From Luzula sylvatica (lineage: Eukaryota > Streptophyta > Magnoliopsida > Poales > Juncaceae), in the NCBI GenBank assembly GCA_946800325.1, contig OX326958.1, forward strand, positions 72,847,264-72,911,263: a stretch of DNA of 64,000 nucleotides, given 5' to 3'. This document shows, piece after piece, positions 25,959 to 37,567 of the stretch. Both the position numbers and the translations under genes were made by a program. Every line of letters starts with the position of its first letter. Position 1 is the stretch's first letter. The notes under the pieces were generated by a model. The model saw only the letters and a program-made list of their open reading frames with translations, made no database searches and was not told the DNA's origin.

Positions 25959-26592
25959 ATTTTACGATCTGGTCACATGACCAATATCATATGGAGCAGG
26001 CAGCACTTTGGGTACTGTGTTATATGAAACAAAAATAAAATGAAAATAAGAATAGCATCATCCGACGAGAAACAATCTCATCCAAAAAAAAAAAGTTATC
26101 TGATTCGTATGATTAAAAAATAAGGTTACCAAAAGAAGAAGAGAGTGATTTTATGATAGGATATTTTAAAAGAATAATTTGTATATTTTTAATTAATTAG
26201 AAAAAATATTTTGTTTAGCATTAATTGATAAAATTACACTTGAATATTATTATTAAATAGACAAATATCCAAAATATTCATTTGAGAAAAATCTACCATA
26301 AAAAAAAATCTCACCATAAAAATTCCCCCCAAAAAAATATTGAACAATAATGTATTTGGAACATAGATCGCTGCTATTTGATAAAAAAAATAAAGAGGCC
26401 ATATATAATGCCCCTCAAATTTCCCCACAATTTCTCCCACAATAATAATTCATGATTAATCCAATAATTAGTATTTTGGATTAACGATTAATTCGTAATT
26501 ATCTATTTTTAATTACTTAGAATTAATCATCAATTGATATGAATCTTAATTACATATTAAAATTTTAATAATTATGAATTAATCGTTAATTC

Positions 26593-26621
26593 ACCACACT
26601 AATTATGGGATTAATTAGTGT
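26593..26621. other. Perfect-stem inverted repeat upstream of the P450
   Basis: CCACACTAATTA and TTAATTAGTGTGG flank a 5-base loop, about 140 bp upstream of the P450 start codon. It could be a short MITE relic or a cruciform-forming site. No function can be assigned. Confidence 0.4.
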
Positions 26622-26687
26622 GGGGGGAATCTCAGGGGAAATAGGGGGGCAAAGTATATTTTCCCATAAAAAAAATACAGAATGCTC

Positions 26688-26694
26688 TTTATAT
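26688..26694 (+). promoter_or_regulatory. TATA box of the P450 gene
   Basis: TTTATAT lies 68-74 bp upstream of the P450 start codon, the expected distance for a plant TATA box with a short leader. No other promoter motif is evident in the preceding AT-rich DNA. Confidence 0.5.
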
Positions 26695-26761
26695 CATATC
26701 TAGCTTCCATCAGATACAACATTTTTATCAGACTACACAATTGTGCTCCCTTGCAAATTCC

Positions 26762-28526
26762 ATGGAGCCGCCACTTTCTTATTCCCTCTTCTCTCTATTC
26801 CTCCTTATTATCTTCCTCATTATCTTTCTCAAGAACAAAAGAGATTCAAAACCTGCCCCAAAGTTGCCGCCTGGCCCGTGGCCTCTTCCCTTCATCGGAA
26901 ACATCCACAATCTCTTCGGGTCTCTTCTTCCGCATCAAGCGCTACGAAATCTTTCGAGGCGGTATGGCTCAGTTATTTTCCTTCGTGTCGGTGAGATTCC
27001 TACCGTTGTACTTTCTTCGCCAGATGCAATCAGAGAAATAATGAAAACCCACGACATCACCTTTTCAGCACGACCTATTACCGGAACTACGTATACCTTT
27101 ACATACGGTGGAAAAGGCGTTTTATTCACTCCGTACGGTGAATACTGGCGACAAATGCGTAAAATTTGCAGTGTGGAATTATTAGGTGCGAAGCGTGTTC
27201 AGTTGTCCATGCCAGTGCGAGAAGAAGAAGTTGGCAACCTGATACGGCAAATCTCTTATTCTTCATCTCAAGGTCAGGTTGTCGATCTCAGTGAAAGAAT
27301 GGCTCGAATGGTTAACGACACGGTTTCTAGGGTAATTCTAGGAAGTAAGTGCAAGAGCCAAGACATATTTTTCAGAGAGCTCGCCGTTGCCGTAGAGCTC
27401 ATGGCAGGGTTCAGTTTAGCCGATATATTCCCGTCATCTTGGCTAATGAGGTTGATCAGTGGGGCCGGGCGTAGAGCCAAGAGGAGTCAACGGGTACTAG
27501 ATTGCATCATAGATGATGTCATCAAGGAACGTAGAGATCAGCGAGAGAAAAATCTCATCGAGGAAGAAGGAGAGGGAGACTTACTTGGAGTTCTGCTAAG
27601 GATGTATGATGCAGGCACGGAACATAATTTTCTTGACATCGATAGTGTCAAAGCACTGATCGTTGTGAGTCATAAATGCATAAGACAATTCAATTTTACA
27701 ATTAGCATTTATTTGCAAGAAATTTAGATTTTAGGGAACAAATAAAATGAGATAACCAACATATCGAAAATGCGTACTACATCATTCTATTATTTCTTCT
27801 AAAAAAAACTCGCTTTGAATTTCAGGATCTTTTTATGGCAGGCAGTGAAACCTCCTCGACAGCTTTGATGTGGGTTATGTCGGAGATTATTCGGAATCCA
27901 AGAGTGATGAAGAAAGCACAATCAGAAATACGAGAACTCGTCAAAGGACGCACAAATGTAACCCAGCCCGATCTAATTAACCTAAACTACTTACACCAAG
28001 TCGTCAAAGAGGCATTAAGGCTGCATCCTCCTGCTCCTATGCTCGGCCCGAGACTGTGCCGAGAGACATGTCGCATTTCTGGCTATGATATACCCAAAGG
28101 AGCAACTGTCCTTGTTAATGTTTGGGCCGTAGGTAATCAAATTGCTCTCATTTTCGCCATAGCTAATTACTAGATGAATACTTTCAGAATAATCGAGCAT
28201 TATAAACTGTTGCAGGTAGGGACCCGGAAGTGTGGGAAGATCCAGAAGAGTTCATCCCTGAGAGATTTAATAACAGCAATGTGGACGTCAAGGGGAATGA
28301 TTACGAATTAATACCGTTCGGTGCGGGTAGAAGGATTTGTCCGGGCTTGTTATCGGGGTTAATGACTGTCGAGCTTGCAGTGGCCAATTTGCTGTATCAT
28401 TTTGACTGGAAACTCCCTGACGGGGCCAAGTTCGAAGAACTCGACATGTCAGAGTCATTTGGCATCACTACTCGTAGGAAAACTCCCCTAAACGTGCTCG
28501 CAATACCTTACGAATTGTCTATGTGA
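26762..28526 (+). CDS. Cytochrome P450, CYP71 family-like
   Basis: Microsomal haem-thiolate monooxygenase. CYP71 enzymes oxidise terpenoids, phenolics and other specialised metabolites at the ER with a P450 reductase; the substrate here is unknown. Exons 26,762-27,664, 27,826-28,132 and 28,216-28,526 join in frame to 506 aa, the usual family length. An N-terminal membrane anchor rich in Leu/Ile is followed by the proline hinge [12 protein letters not shown], the I-helix AGSETSST, the K-helix EALR, PERF, and the haem loop [10 protein letters not shown] with the Cys ligand. All key residues are present. The start is the ATG that begins [10 protein letters not shown]; frame-open codons further upstream are not ATG. 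Intron 1 (phase 0, before DLFMAGSE) is the conserved CYP71 intron. Intron 2 (phase 1, in VWAVGRD) is additional. No terpene synthase or other partner gene is adjacent. The CYP71 assignment is firm; the subfamily (D-like by feel) is not. Confidence 0.9.
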
Positions 28527-28689
28527 TAGAATTCGTCGCAACCATGAATAGTTTGATGATTATCGTTTTCTAAATGTTGCTTAATTGGAGTGAGCTTCGT
28601 TATGTAGTATTATTTTTCATGGTAGAAAATAAAATAACCAGTTTTAATAAATTAAGTAGGGATTGTATTTCGCATTAAAAGGATTTATT

Positions 28690-29063
28690 ATATAAACTCG
28701 GTTTCGATGAAATTTGCAAAAATAACACAAGTTTGATTCAATTTGTAAAAGCAGTGTTTTCGTCAAATTATTTGGCGAAAACAGACTTGTCTTTTCAAAA
28801 ATATTTACTGATGTGAAAAAAAGAGTTAAAAACATTTTTGCCACTCTATCCTGTAAAAATTCAGCAGCTTACGTCTCACAATAAGTGAAAGTACAAGCAT
28901 TATTTGGTGAAATTTTTTTATTTCTTATTTTCACACCGGTAAATAATTTTCAAAAGAAACTCATTTTCGTCAAATAATTTGATAAAATCGTTACTTTTAC
29001 AAATCAAAACAAATTAAAGTTTTCATTTCTTGCAAATTTCATCAAAACTGTGGTGGTTATACA
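28690..29063. mobile_element. MITE-like inverted repeat downstream of the P450
   Basis: Two arms of about 100 bp (28,690-28,790 and 28,965-29,063) are imperfect reverse complements. The left arm includes GATGAAATTTGCAAAAAT and TCAAATTATTTGGCG; the right arm carries their complements. There is no coding capacity and target duplications were not resolved. It may be transcribed as part of the P450 3' region. Confidence 0.5.
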
Positions 29064-30345
29064 TATATAAAAATGTTCGCATCCATAGTCCCCACTATGT
29101 TTTTGTATTTATGTACTTGTATTGAGTTGTTTCTTATTTAGATGAAAAAATGGGATGTGATATTTAACTGCTCTTGTGTGATTAAAAATAGGTTAGCGAT
29201 ATCGACAGGAAAATTGTTTTACTTGATACAGGAGAATAAATTTGAAATGACTAATTTATTCTTGTAAATGATTACATGTAATTTGGAAAGAATCAAAATA
29301 AATGTTAAATAGATATCTAAAGAAAATTTAGAAAGTTTGACTCATGTTAATCATGAACAAAATCAATGAAAATTAAAATTACAAAAATTTCAATTTGGAT
29401 TGTAATTACTAATTACAATTAAAAAAAAAGTTTGGCTGCCTCCGCCGGTCCATCTTGATCAACCTTCATCTTTTTAATCTTCAATAACTCAAGAATCGAA
29501 TTTAATTTTTGTAAGAAGTGTGGGATATTTTATTTATTTTGCATAAGGTACAAATATTTTTATTTTGTAGAATTTGTTGAATTTAGTACAATGATCATTT
29601 TTTCTCACTAAACAGATGAATTCCAACTAAGCAACCCAACATGTTATTATTAATATATATAATTTTAAGAAAATCCTTGCTTCCATAGAAGGCCACATCA
29701 TCACTTTAATATGGACCATTTGATCTTGATCAAAAGATCCAAAATACTTGGTTCTTTATTTGCACATGGTCTATATAAACCAACTAATTTAAAAGTTACA
29801 TGAACCTTGGTCCATCATGGACCAAATTCATTCATATTTTTTGTCTCAATTAAATATGAAATTTTTTCAAAAAACTCCTTAATTTTTTGGATATTGTAAA
29901 AAACTCTTAAATTTACATATGTACTAATAGAAAAAAAATTGTTATTTTTTATTAATTTTAAAAATATTCTAATTTTTTTGCATCATATAATAATTAAAAA
30001 AATTATTATATGTTATATTCAAATATTTTTAATATTTCATACATTATATATTTGACTTTTACATTTTTCCCGAAAAATTAACACAAAATAATAATAAGAT
30101 GAACAACAATATTAAAAGAATACCTTGCAAATATTTAAATAATAAAAAATCATGAAACTATTAAAAAATAAAAAGAGAACGAAAATAAAAAACTTGATGT
30201 TTAAAAAGATATTCTTCTATCAATATATTTTCAATGTGTTTATTTATTATGTTTTATTTTATTATTATATTATGTTAGTTTTGCATGAATAAAAAATGAA
30301 ATATTAAAATTATATAAACAAAATATGTAATAATTTCATTTCTTT
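29064..30345. other. AT-rich intergenic DNA
   Basis: There are no genes. Long A and T runs and TTATTATATT-type sequence dominate. A Helitron 3' end lies at 30,881, so part of this stretch is probably the body of that element, but its 5' TC end was not identified. Confidence 0.5.
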
Positions 30346-30357
30346 AAATCACTATAT

Positions 30358-30715
30358 GTTAAGAAATATTTATGGATTTTATTAAAATTAATAAGAAATA
30401 ACAAAAATATTTTTTTAATCATTAAATATAAAAATTGAAGGGTATTTTGGTCAAAACAAAAATTAAATATCATCCATAGGGGGGTATTTAGAAATAAAAG
30501 TTTGATAGAAGAGTTTTTTTTGAGTTTACAAGAAGATCACCACATGTTAAGAAATGTTTACGAATTTTCTTAAAATTAATAAGGGATAACAAAAATATTT
30601 TCTTTAATCATTACATATGAAAATTGAAGGGTACTTTGGTCAAAAACAATTTGAATATCATCCATACTGGAAATAAAAGTTTGGTAGAGGTTTTTTTGGA
30701 GTTTACAATAAGATA
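30358..30715. repeat. Tandem duplication of about 175 bp
   Basis: The segment 30,358-30,536 is repeated imperfectly at 30,545-30,715. Shared motifs include TTAAGAAAT, AAAATTGAAGGGTA and TCATCCATA. The pair lies just upstream of a Helitron 3' terminus and may be internal to that element. Confidence 0.6.
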
Positions 30716-30853
30716 GGAATTTTTTTATAATATCATGAAAAGTTAGGGGGTTAAAAATACATCAAAACATAGATGTGTGAACAATCAGACAAAATAACGT
30801 AGAATCCAATTATATTTTAGGAACAATTAAATCATGACAAACTTGAAAACTCA

Positions 30854-30881
30854 CGCGCAATTGCGCGGGGAAAAAAACTAG
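30854..30881 (+). mobile_element. Helitron 3' terminus (plus strand)
   Basis: The GC-rich hairpin CGCGCAATTGCGCG (30,854-30,867) is followed 10 bases later by CTAG and then a T. Helitrons end with a short hairpin about 10 bases before CTRR and insert between A and T. No Rep/helicase is present nearby, so this is a non-autonomous copy whose 5' end was not located. Confidence 0.65.
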
Positions 30882-31008
30882 TTACTTCTATAGTTTCATG
30901 ACAATATTTAATTTCATTTTTAATCTTATTTATTTCCTAGTGTTCGTGGTGCTTAAATCTGGTTGATACAATTAAATGTCACGAGTTTGGAAAATGGTAC
31001 CGATAAGG

Positions 31009-31322
31009 GGTAGTGGTAACCGACCCGCGGGTACCCGCACCCGTTTGTTACCCGAATTTAAAAATATCAAATTAATCTTGAATTTTACAAATTTACCCGT
31101 ACCCGATTTTGAATTTTTTTTTTTATTTGAACCATATCGAAATTTCGATAATTTTACAAAATCATACATTTTTACAGATAAGGCGTATCTCCAAATTATC
31201 TGCATGTTCTGGTATGGGAGATACGAATTATCCGTGATGATTTCAGATACGAGCTTATATCGGAAAATTTGGATAAAGTTTGGAAAAGACATACACGTAC
31301 CCGATCCGTCCACATCCCTACC
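31009..31322. mobile_element. hAT-like MITE with ACCCG-rich ends
   Basis: GGGTAGTGGTAACCGACCCG at the left and the complement of GATCCGTCCACATCCCTACC at the right form imperfect inverted ends rich in ACCCG/CGGGT, like those of the larger element at 20,924. A target duplication is not clear. There is no real ORF; the overlapping frames on both strands are a by-product of the ends. Confidence 0.4.
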
Positions 31323-31992
31323 CAAAGCATGAATTAAATATAATTTTTTTTTTTGTTTCGCAACAAACTGCACATGCCTGGCACAACATGCACAGAGCTC
31401 ACTCATTAACTTCATTTCTTTCTTCATTTCTTTCTTCATTTACTTCGAACGATGATAATTTCCATTATCTAGTTCAGTGGCGGCAGATCTTGATTGAATT
31501 TGGGCAGAGGACAAATAAATAATAAATTATATTTATTAAAATTATATTACAAAAAAAAAAATTACTGAACACCCTGCGGTCCCCACACAAATTTGTCCCT
31601 TGTTGACCCAATCCCAAGACTACAATGAAGGTCTCCAAACTTGATATTGCCTGCGAAGAAGGGCTCCACGTGATATAGAATATAGATATAGATACAGTAC
31701 ATTACCCCCTATGTAACTATGTTTCCTTGAACTGGTATTTTAAATTGTTGTCTCCCTAAAATTGAGTCTCATGAAATTAGGTCTCTGCTTGAGTGCTTGT
31801 TATGCATATAAGAAGCATGAGTAGCATGTTGCGCCTCACTATATGGCCAAACTATTTAAATTAAGAAAACAATTTAAATTATGTAAACTTTCAAAAAAAC
31901 AAGGTTATCCGTTAAAATTGGGGGATGGGGCTGCTGGCTAGTGCTCTCGGCAGCTTGCCAATATTTCTGGGAAGGACAATTATACTTTTTCC

Positions 31993-32226
31993 CCTCGTTT
32001 CGCTCATGATTTTTTCACACTAATTAATTTCATAATTAACAAAATAAATTAATAATTAATTCATGATTATTAAAAATTTAATATGAAATTAAGGCTCATA
32101 CTAATTAATGATTAATTTTAAATATTTAAAAATAAATAATTATCAATTAATCGTTAATTCTAAATACTAATTATTAAATTAATCATAAATTATTATTGTG
32201 AAAAAATTACGAAAGAATCGAGGGAC
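31993..32226. mobile_element. Small inverted-repeat element (MITE-like)
   Basis: CCCTCGTTTCGCTCATGATT at the left and the complement of TTACGAAAGAATCGAGGG at the right are imperfect inverted ends. They continue inward through TTTTTTCACACTAATTAATT. The size (about 230 bp) and AT-rich core fit a MITE. Confidence 0.5.
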
Positions 32227-32389
32227 ATGATACATAGACTCTTCAGGGAGTGAGTGGATGGATGGTAGCATGGGCCATTTAAAACTCGTCAACATATTGT
32301 ACGGGGATGCTGACGTTTTGGCAATATGAAGTTTTGGTCTTTTGTGTTCACTGTTGGCATAGCAATTAGCAAGTCCTTTTTACTGTCCA

Positions 32390-32420
32390 AATAATATATA
32401 ATATATATATATATATATAT
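32390..32420. repeat. TA microsatellite
   Basis: An almost pure TA dinucleotide run of about 30 bp. It directly precedes the dispersed repeat shared with 25,898-25,958. Confidence 0.8.
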
Positions 32421-32940
32421 CAATGTCGAACTGTACAAAGGTCCACGATTTATAATCATATTTTTATACTTCTTTTGCTAATCTATATCTATAATAATCT
32501 GTCAACGTTGTTGGTAACAGTCGCGCTCGAATCAAGTAGCCACTGGCCCACGAGTAGTGATAGTGAACCGTCGAGGTATGTACACGTAGTCGGGTTTGTC
32601 AAAACCAAGTATATGTAAATAGTATATTCGGAGATACAAAAATAAAATATTTTAATATTTTTGACAGGTAACGAAATCATTACATGATAAAATAAGAATG
32701 AATCGTTTGTTAGGATTAGAAACGATGACATGACCAATATGCAATATCCCTAGGGCCTAGGCTATGCCGCTCAGGCTCTCAAAATTGCTAATTACTATAA
32801 TCGATATTTTAACCATCTGGATAGGATGGATCTCTAGGATGTGGGGTGGGGGCATTTTTTTTGTTATATTTCTTTTAGGTTGTGGTATAACATATTTATT
32901 GATTTATTTATTTTTGATGAAAATTGCGTGGACTCACAAG

Positions 32941-33568
32941 TAGGGACGTAAATAGTTCGGATCCGGTACAGATAGTGGTCATACTATATCCATATTCATA
33001 TTTTCCGGATATGAATATTCGAATACGTAACAAGCCGGATCCGGATACGGTTCGGATATTAAATGGAGACGGATACAGTTCGGATATTGTTGGATACAAA
33101 TACGAATACGAATTTTTTCGGATAATTAAAATCGATATTTGATACGTAACATAACTATTTATTTTTCTTCGATATTCAAATAAAATTAAAATAATACCTA
33201 AGAAATACATCATAATTTTTCAAAAATATTGAGAAAACTTTGATTTTCAAAAAAAATCTTAATTTTTAGAAAAAATCACTCATGAAACTTGAAAAAAAAA
33301 AAAAAAGAGGAAAAGTATTTGAGAAGAGGGAAATAACTTGGGATTTTGAAAATATCTTGAAAATATATTTATATATATTTTTTTAATGAACTTGATTTCA
33401 TGAATCATGAGTCATATGAATACGAATTTTTATTAGACCTATGAAATCATAACGATTTAAACGTAAAATAAATTATGAAAAATGATACCTTTTTTTATTG
33501 TTATTCGGATATTTAGTCTGATTCAGTTCGGATCGGTTCGGATAATATCCGCACCGTTTACACCCCTA
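32941..33568. mobile_element. hAT-like MITE with TTCGGAT-rich ends
   Basis: The left end TAGGGACGTAAATAG and the right end (minus strand) TAGGGGTGTAAACGG are inverted repeats of the TAGGGGTG type found in plant hAT elements. Both ends are filled with TTCGGATA/CGGATCCG motifs. Flanking octamers CTCACAAG and TTCTTAAG agree at 5 of 8 positions, so the target duplication is weak. There is no coding capacity. Confidence 0.6.
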
Positions 33569-34019
33569 TTCTTAAGTATCACTTATATTGCTTAATTAAA
33601 AATTTTAATTTGTATAGCCTCTATTGGGTGTTAAAAAAAACCCTTAAACAAAAAATAAAAACATTCCAAATAATAATAGCTCTCTTCATATTATCCATTG
33701 ACAAAAAATAAAAATAAAGTTAAAATGACATGAGAAAATAATTTTCCAGTATTTTAGCTCCTTGATTTTTTTTCCCGAATTTAATATTCCAGCAAATTTG
33801 GGATTATGAAATCTTGAAAAATAAAATTTGGAAGTAGTAATCCTCCGAAAACCATACTCTTATCTTCTCCAATAATCATGAAATGAATTCCGGGTATTTA
33901 TAATCTTATCTTTTCTCCGACCAACTCAATTCTTCCCCAAATATTTACCAAACTAAATACTTCTAGGTATTTTCATTTTCCAAACTAAATACTCAAAGAA
34001 AGGTAAAATCCGAGGAGAA

Positions 34020-34873
34020 TTATAACCTAAAAGTTGATTGTTTTTTTTGACATTGTCATCTTGGCCATATAAACGAAAAACGCATATTTAGATTTCATGA
34101 GATGGATTGATAGACTCATTTGAATTAGATTCGATTGATAAATGTGATACTTATTTATTAGGAAAGACGACAAAAAACATCATTCTCCAAAGGTTGGAGA
34201 AAAATCTAACGAATTATTGGAACTTACATTTTTGATGTAAATAATCTGATAAGTTCCGAGGCAAGAGGAGGCTATCGGTATTTTGTTACGTTTACGGACG
34301 TTTGTAGTAGATACGGTAATATCTATTTAATGCGTGCCGAAACGGAAACTTTTGAAATGTTCAAAGAGTTTCAAAAACGAAATACGAAATCAACTTGGCA
34401 AAAAAATCAAAGCTCTTCGATATGATCGAGGAGGCGAGTATTTGAGCTAAACGCTTCAATAGGATCGAGGAAGCGAGCATTTGAGTTATGAGTTTGATAA
34501 TCATTTAAATAATTGTGGAATGGTTTCATGATTACCTTCATCCGGAACATTGTGATGTGTGTGAAAGGAGGAATTGAATGCGTGTATGACATGGTTCGAT
34601 AAATGACAAGTCAAAGGAATCTTCCAAAAACGTTTTGAGAATATGCCCTTGAGACTGCGACGGTGATGGATAATTGCATATAAGATATGTGACCATAAAC
34701 TTTCTAATCGGTACAAAGGACCTCATATAAAATATGGATCGGAAAGGTTCCGAAATAGTCATTTGTGCAGATTTGGGGATGTGGGTATACTTCGAAAATT
34801 AATTTCGGATAAACTCGATACCAAATCTGAGAATTTTTCGTTTATCGGATATCCTTAAGAAAATTAAAGGATA
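34020..34873 (+). pseudogene. Ty1/copia-type integrase relic
   Basis: Conceptual translation of the plus strand, reading through stops and frameshifts, gives GGYRYFVTFTDVCSRYGNIY near 34,270, then KALRYDRGGEYLS near 34,407. Further on are pieces resembling the copia region after the integrase core (MPLRLRR..., FRTSYKIW-like) up to about 34,860. These match the order of the copia integrase catalytic domain (D..., D..., DRGGEY). Many stops make it non-functional. It is cut off at the Helitron end at 34,874. Confidence 0.65.
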
Positions 34874-34906
34874 CTAGTGAGTTCCTTGCTCCGCTGCGGA
34901 GTAATT
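34874..34906 (-). mobile_element. Helitron 3' terminus (minus strand)
   Basis: On the minus strand the hairpin CTCCGCAGCGGAG (34,889-34,901) is followed 11 bases later by CTAG, then T. The element therefore extends to the right and interrupts the copia relic on its left. The 5' end was not located. It may reach beyond 35,700, since no other boundary is seen before the hAT copy at 35,989. Confidence 0.55.
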
Positions 34907-35980
34907 CTTATAAATATTATAAATATTGTGACGGTACATGACGTAATATTTGTATAGTAAATAAATGTATACGAATAAATAATGCATACAAATAAATTTT
35001 AAAAATGAGACATAAATATAACTACAACATACATGTGTTATTACTTTCATTCAATTTGACCCACTTTTACAAAATCACATTACTTTTACAAAATTACGAA
35101 AATACCCCTTATATCCAGAATTTGAACTAGGCTTAGAGAATACCGGGTTAAATGATCTTGACTCAAAACCAAACATAAACCCAACCCATTAAGAACAAAC
35201 AACTCAATTGTATCACTTCTCTTCTTCCCAAAAACTGAAAACCCTAATTTTTACCCTTTCTCGATGAAAGCCTAATAGATGATCGAAACGCCATTATTCG
35301 AGCGGCCGAATCACCACGGCACCATCCTTATACCCCAAAACCATCTATGAAACCCTAAAAGCCAGAATTACTTCCACCCCCAAAAATCTAGGGTTTCCAC
35401 AAGGAAAACTCAATTCAATCTTCCAATCGATTTCCATGGCAGTAAATACGAAGGATTCTACGAATTAGATTAGAAAATAGATTTACAACCTCAAAACATC
35501 AACCTCATCGATATAGACAACTCCCCCACCACCTATCTCTAGCTGCCTTGATGAAGATGACCTCGAAATCGAGCTCCTTTTCTTGTTTTCTCCTCTTCTT
35601 GCTTCTTCTTCTTCTTCTTCTTTCACCTCTCTCTTTAGCCACGAAATTAAGGGGTTTATTTGACAGGATAGAAGGGGCTAGAGTCACTAAATAATATTAT
35701 ATACATGACAAGGTGTAGGTGTGAAAGGGGTTAGGGATTTTTGTTATTTTTCCATTTTGATCCCTCATTTCTCTTGTAATTATTTTCTGTCCAGATTTTG
35801 TTTTATATTTATTATTGATATAACACATGCCTTCGATAGCCTACGTGACTTCTTGAAAGAAAATATAACATCTACTTGACCTCTTGTGAAAACAAATAAC
35901 CAAACATAATTATACATATTAATAAATATCTTTAAAAAGTTGGAAGTTCAAAACTAGTCTCTAAAACATAAAACATAGAG
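34907..35980. other. Intergenic or Helitron-internal DNA with a gene-like patch
   Basis: A less AT-rich patch at 35,200-35,690 contains AAACCCTAA-type motifs and a TTC/CTT microsatellite at about 35,585-35,630. It looks like a plant 5'-leader or coding remnant, possibly a fragment captured by the Helitron whose end is at 34,874. No frame is open for long enough to name a protein. Confidence 0.4.
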
Positions 35981-35988
35981 CCCTCTTG

Positions 35989-36505
35989 TAGGGTCGGTTG
36001 AACCGAACCGAACCGAATCGATTAAGGCTAAACCGATTCAAACCAAACCGAACTAGATTCAAACCGAACCGAACTAGATTCAAACCGAACCGAACGGAAT
36101 AAAACTTGAACCGAATTAAAATCGAACGGATTAAATCAAATTTCATATTCGGTTTGTTCGGTTGAACCGAATTAAAACTTCTATAATGATAAAATTCAAA
36201 TTTTATTTACCAAAAAAATATAAAAAAAAATCATATAAAATATAATTATATTATTTCTAATATCACAATATGAATTATTAATTTTGTAAAATAAATATAA
36301 TAAAAAACATGAAAAATAATACTAATTCGGTCGGTTCGGTTTAATCGGTTTTAGAAAAATCAAAACCGAACCGAACCGAATAAATCGAATAATATCAATT
36401 TTTGAACCGAACCGAACCGAATAAACCGAAAAACCGAACCGATTAAATCGAATTCGACCGGTTCGGTTCGGTTCCCAAATAAACCAAACCATTTGCCCAC
36501 CCCTA
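35989..36505. mobile_element. hAT-type MITE of the GAACCGAACCG family, copy 1
   Basis: The element starts TAGGGTCGGTTGAACCG and ends TTTGCCCACCCCTA, an inverted TAGGGGTGGGC-type terminus. It is bordered by a perfect 8-bp duplication CCCTCTTG (35,981-35,988 and 36,506-36,513). Both ends are filled with CGAACCGAAC-type repeats and the core is AT-rich. It has two relatives in the window (51,427 and 63,769). Confidence 0.85.
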
Positions 36506-36839
36506 CCCTCTTGTCAAATCTGTAGCGGAACAGAGGGAGGATTCCTCTCGTCCGACAATACATATTATTCTAGTGAATTGAAGCAGAGAGCGCGTAATTG
36601 TTAGGTGTCGAAGCATAAGCTAGTTGTGAGAGAGTTGGGAGGCACGTGAGAAGGGAAAACAAATATACAAGGGCTGCGTATAAGATATATGGTTGATTTG
36701 TCGATTTATTTAGTGCCATCTTCAAACATACCCCTTCTATCTTATCAAAATAGAAGTTCCGGCAAATATAAGACCTGAATTTTCAACTTCCGATATATTT
36801 GGCTTGTTTGCCGACTTGTTAGCAACAACAACCAAACAA

Positions 36840-37251
36840 ATTAAGAAAAATAAAATTAAAGAGTTTTATAATACATCATTTTTCTTATGATACATCATTA
36901 CAACAAAAATCATTTTGAATATTTGTTAATTAAGAAGTATTTAAGTAGAGTTATAATTTAAACATCCAAACAAATTGTAAAATTACTAATTTCAGTTTTT
37001 TTTTGTCTCTCCATCTGGTAAATCCAATTTCACTCTACTAATTTAACTTGCCAAACAGGACCAAGATTGAAATCCCGGTTTATATTTTAACCTGGATTTG
37101 AAATTCTGGGCCTGGTCTCGCGGGTCAAAGAGTTCATCGCTGTCGCGGCTTCATTTCCCGCCTCTTCCCTCTTCCCTCTTCCCTCTTCCCCCTCTCGTCC
37201 GCCACAATGCTGTACGACCCAGTAGCTCTGGATGCTCTCCAATCAGATGGT
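36840..37251 (+). repeat. Direct duplication, upstream copy (APC2 5' region)
   Basis: This 412-bp segment recurs at 40,155-40,567 with one single-base indel (TGGTAAATCC against TGGTAAAATCC). It contains the sequence upstream of APC2, a CCCTCTT pyrimidine tract, the start codon and the first 15 codons. The copies lie exactly at the two outer ends of the LTR element at 37,252-40,154. They therefore stand where a 5-bp target-site duplication should be. Confidence 0.93.
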
Positions 37252-37353
37252 TGTCATGACCCGAGGGTACATGGGTCATTAAGAATAAATAAGGGGTTTA
37301 ATTGCAAATTATTTCTCGGTTCACGAGGTGCATGGTGCACCGGGTGTAGTTAG
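37207..37353 (+). pseudogene. Severed first exon of APC2 running into the LTR
   Basis: The start codon at 37,207 and 15 codons (MLYDPVALDALQSDG) are identical to the start of APC2 at 40,523. The frame then enters the 5' LTR at 37,252 and stops at 37,351-37,353. It lies in the upstream copy of the 412-bp duplication and cannot make APC2. Any transcript from it would encode a 48-aa chimera. Confidence 0.85.
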
Positions 37354-37567
37354 TATTTTCTTTTATAGTTTTGTCGCGTTATAAATATGGAGAAGAGAGA
37401 GAATTAGAGAATAATTTTGATGTAATAGTTTCTTTGTGTAAGAACTTGTGTTCCGTTCTTGTTGAGTTTTGATTAATCGAATTCGAATTGATTAAAACTT
37501 CAACCTTGTATCTTATTTTATTCGGTTTGAGATTGTTTTCGTAAGGATTCGAGGTCGAATCCTTACA
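37252..37567 (+). repeat. 5' LTR
   Basis: This LTR contains a TATA-like TTATAAATA at about 37,379, followed by a purine-rich GAGAAGAGAGAG stretch near the likely transcription start. The end CCTTACA is followed by AT and then the primer-binding site. Confidence 0.93.

Noticed and set aside
26741..26761. In-frame upstream extension of the P450
   Set aside because: The upstream start is not ATG. The ATG at 26,762 gives the usual anchor length.
30972..31439. ORFs of 118 and 155 aa on opposite strands
   Set aside because: They overlap the inverted ends of a small hAT-like element, have no recognisable domain and include long T/A runs.
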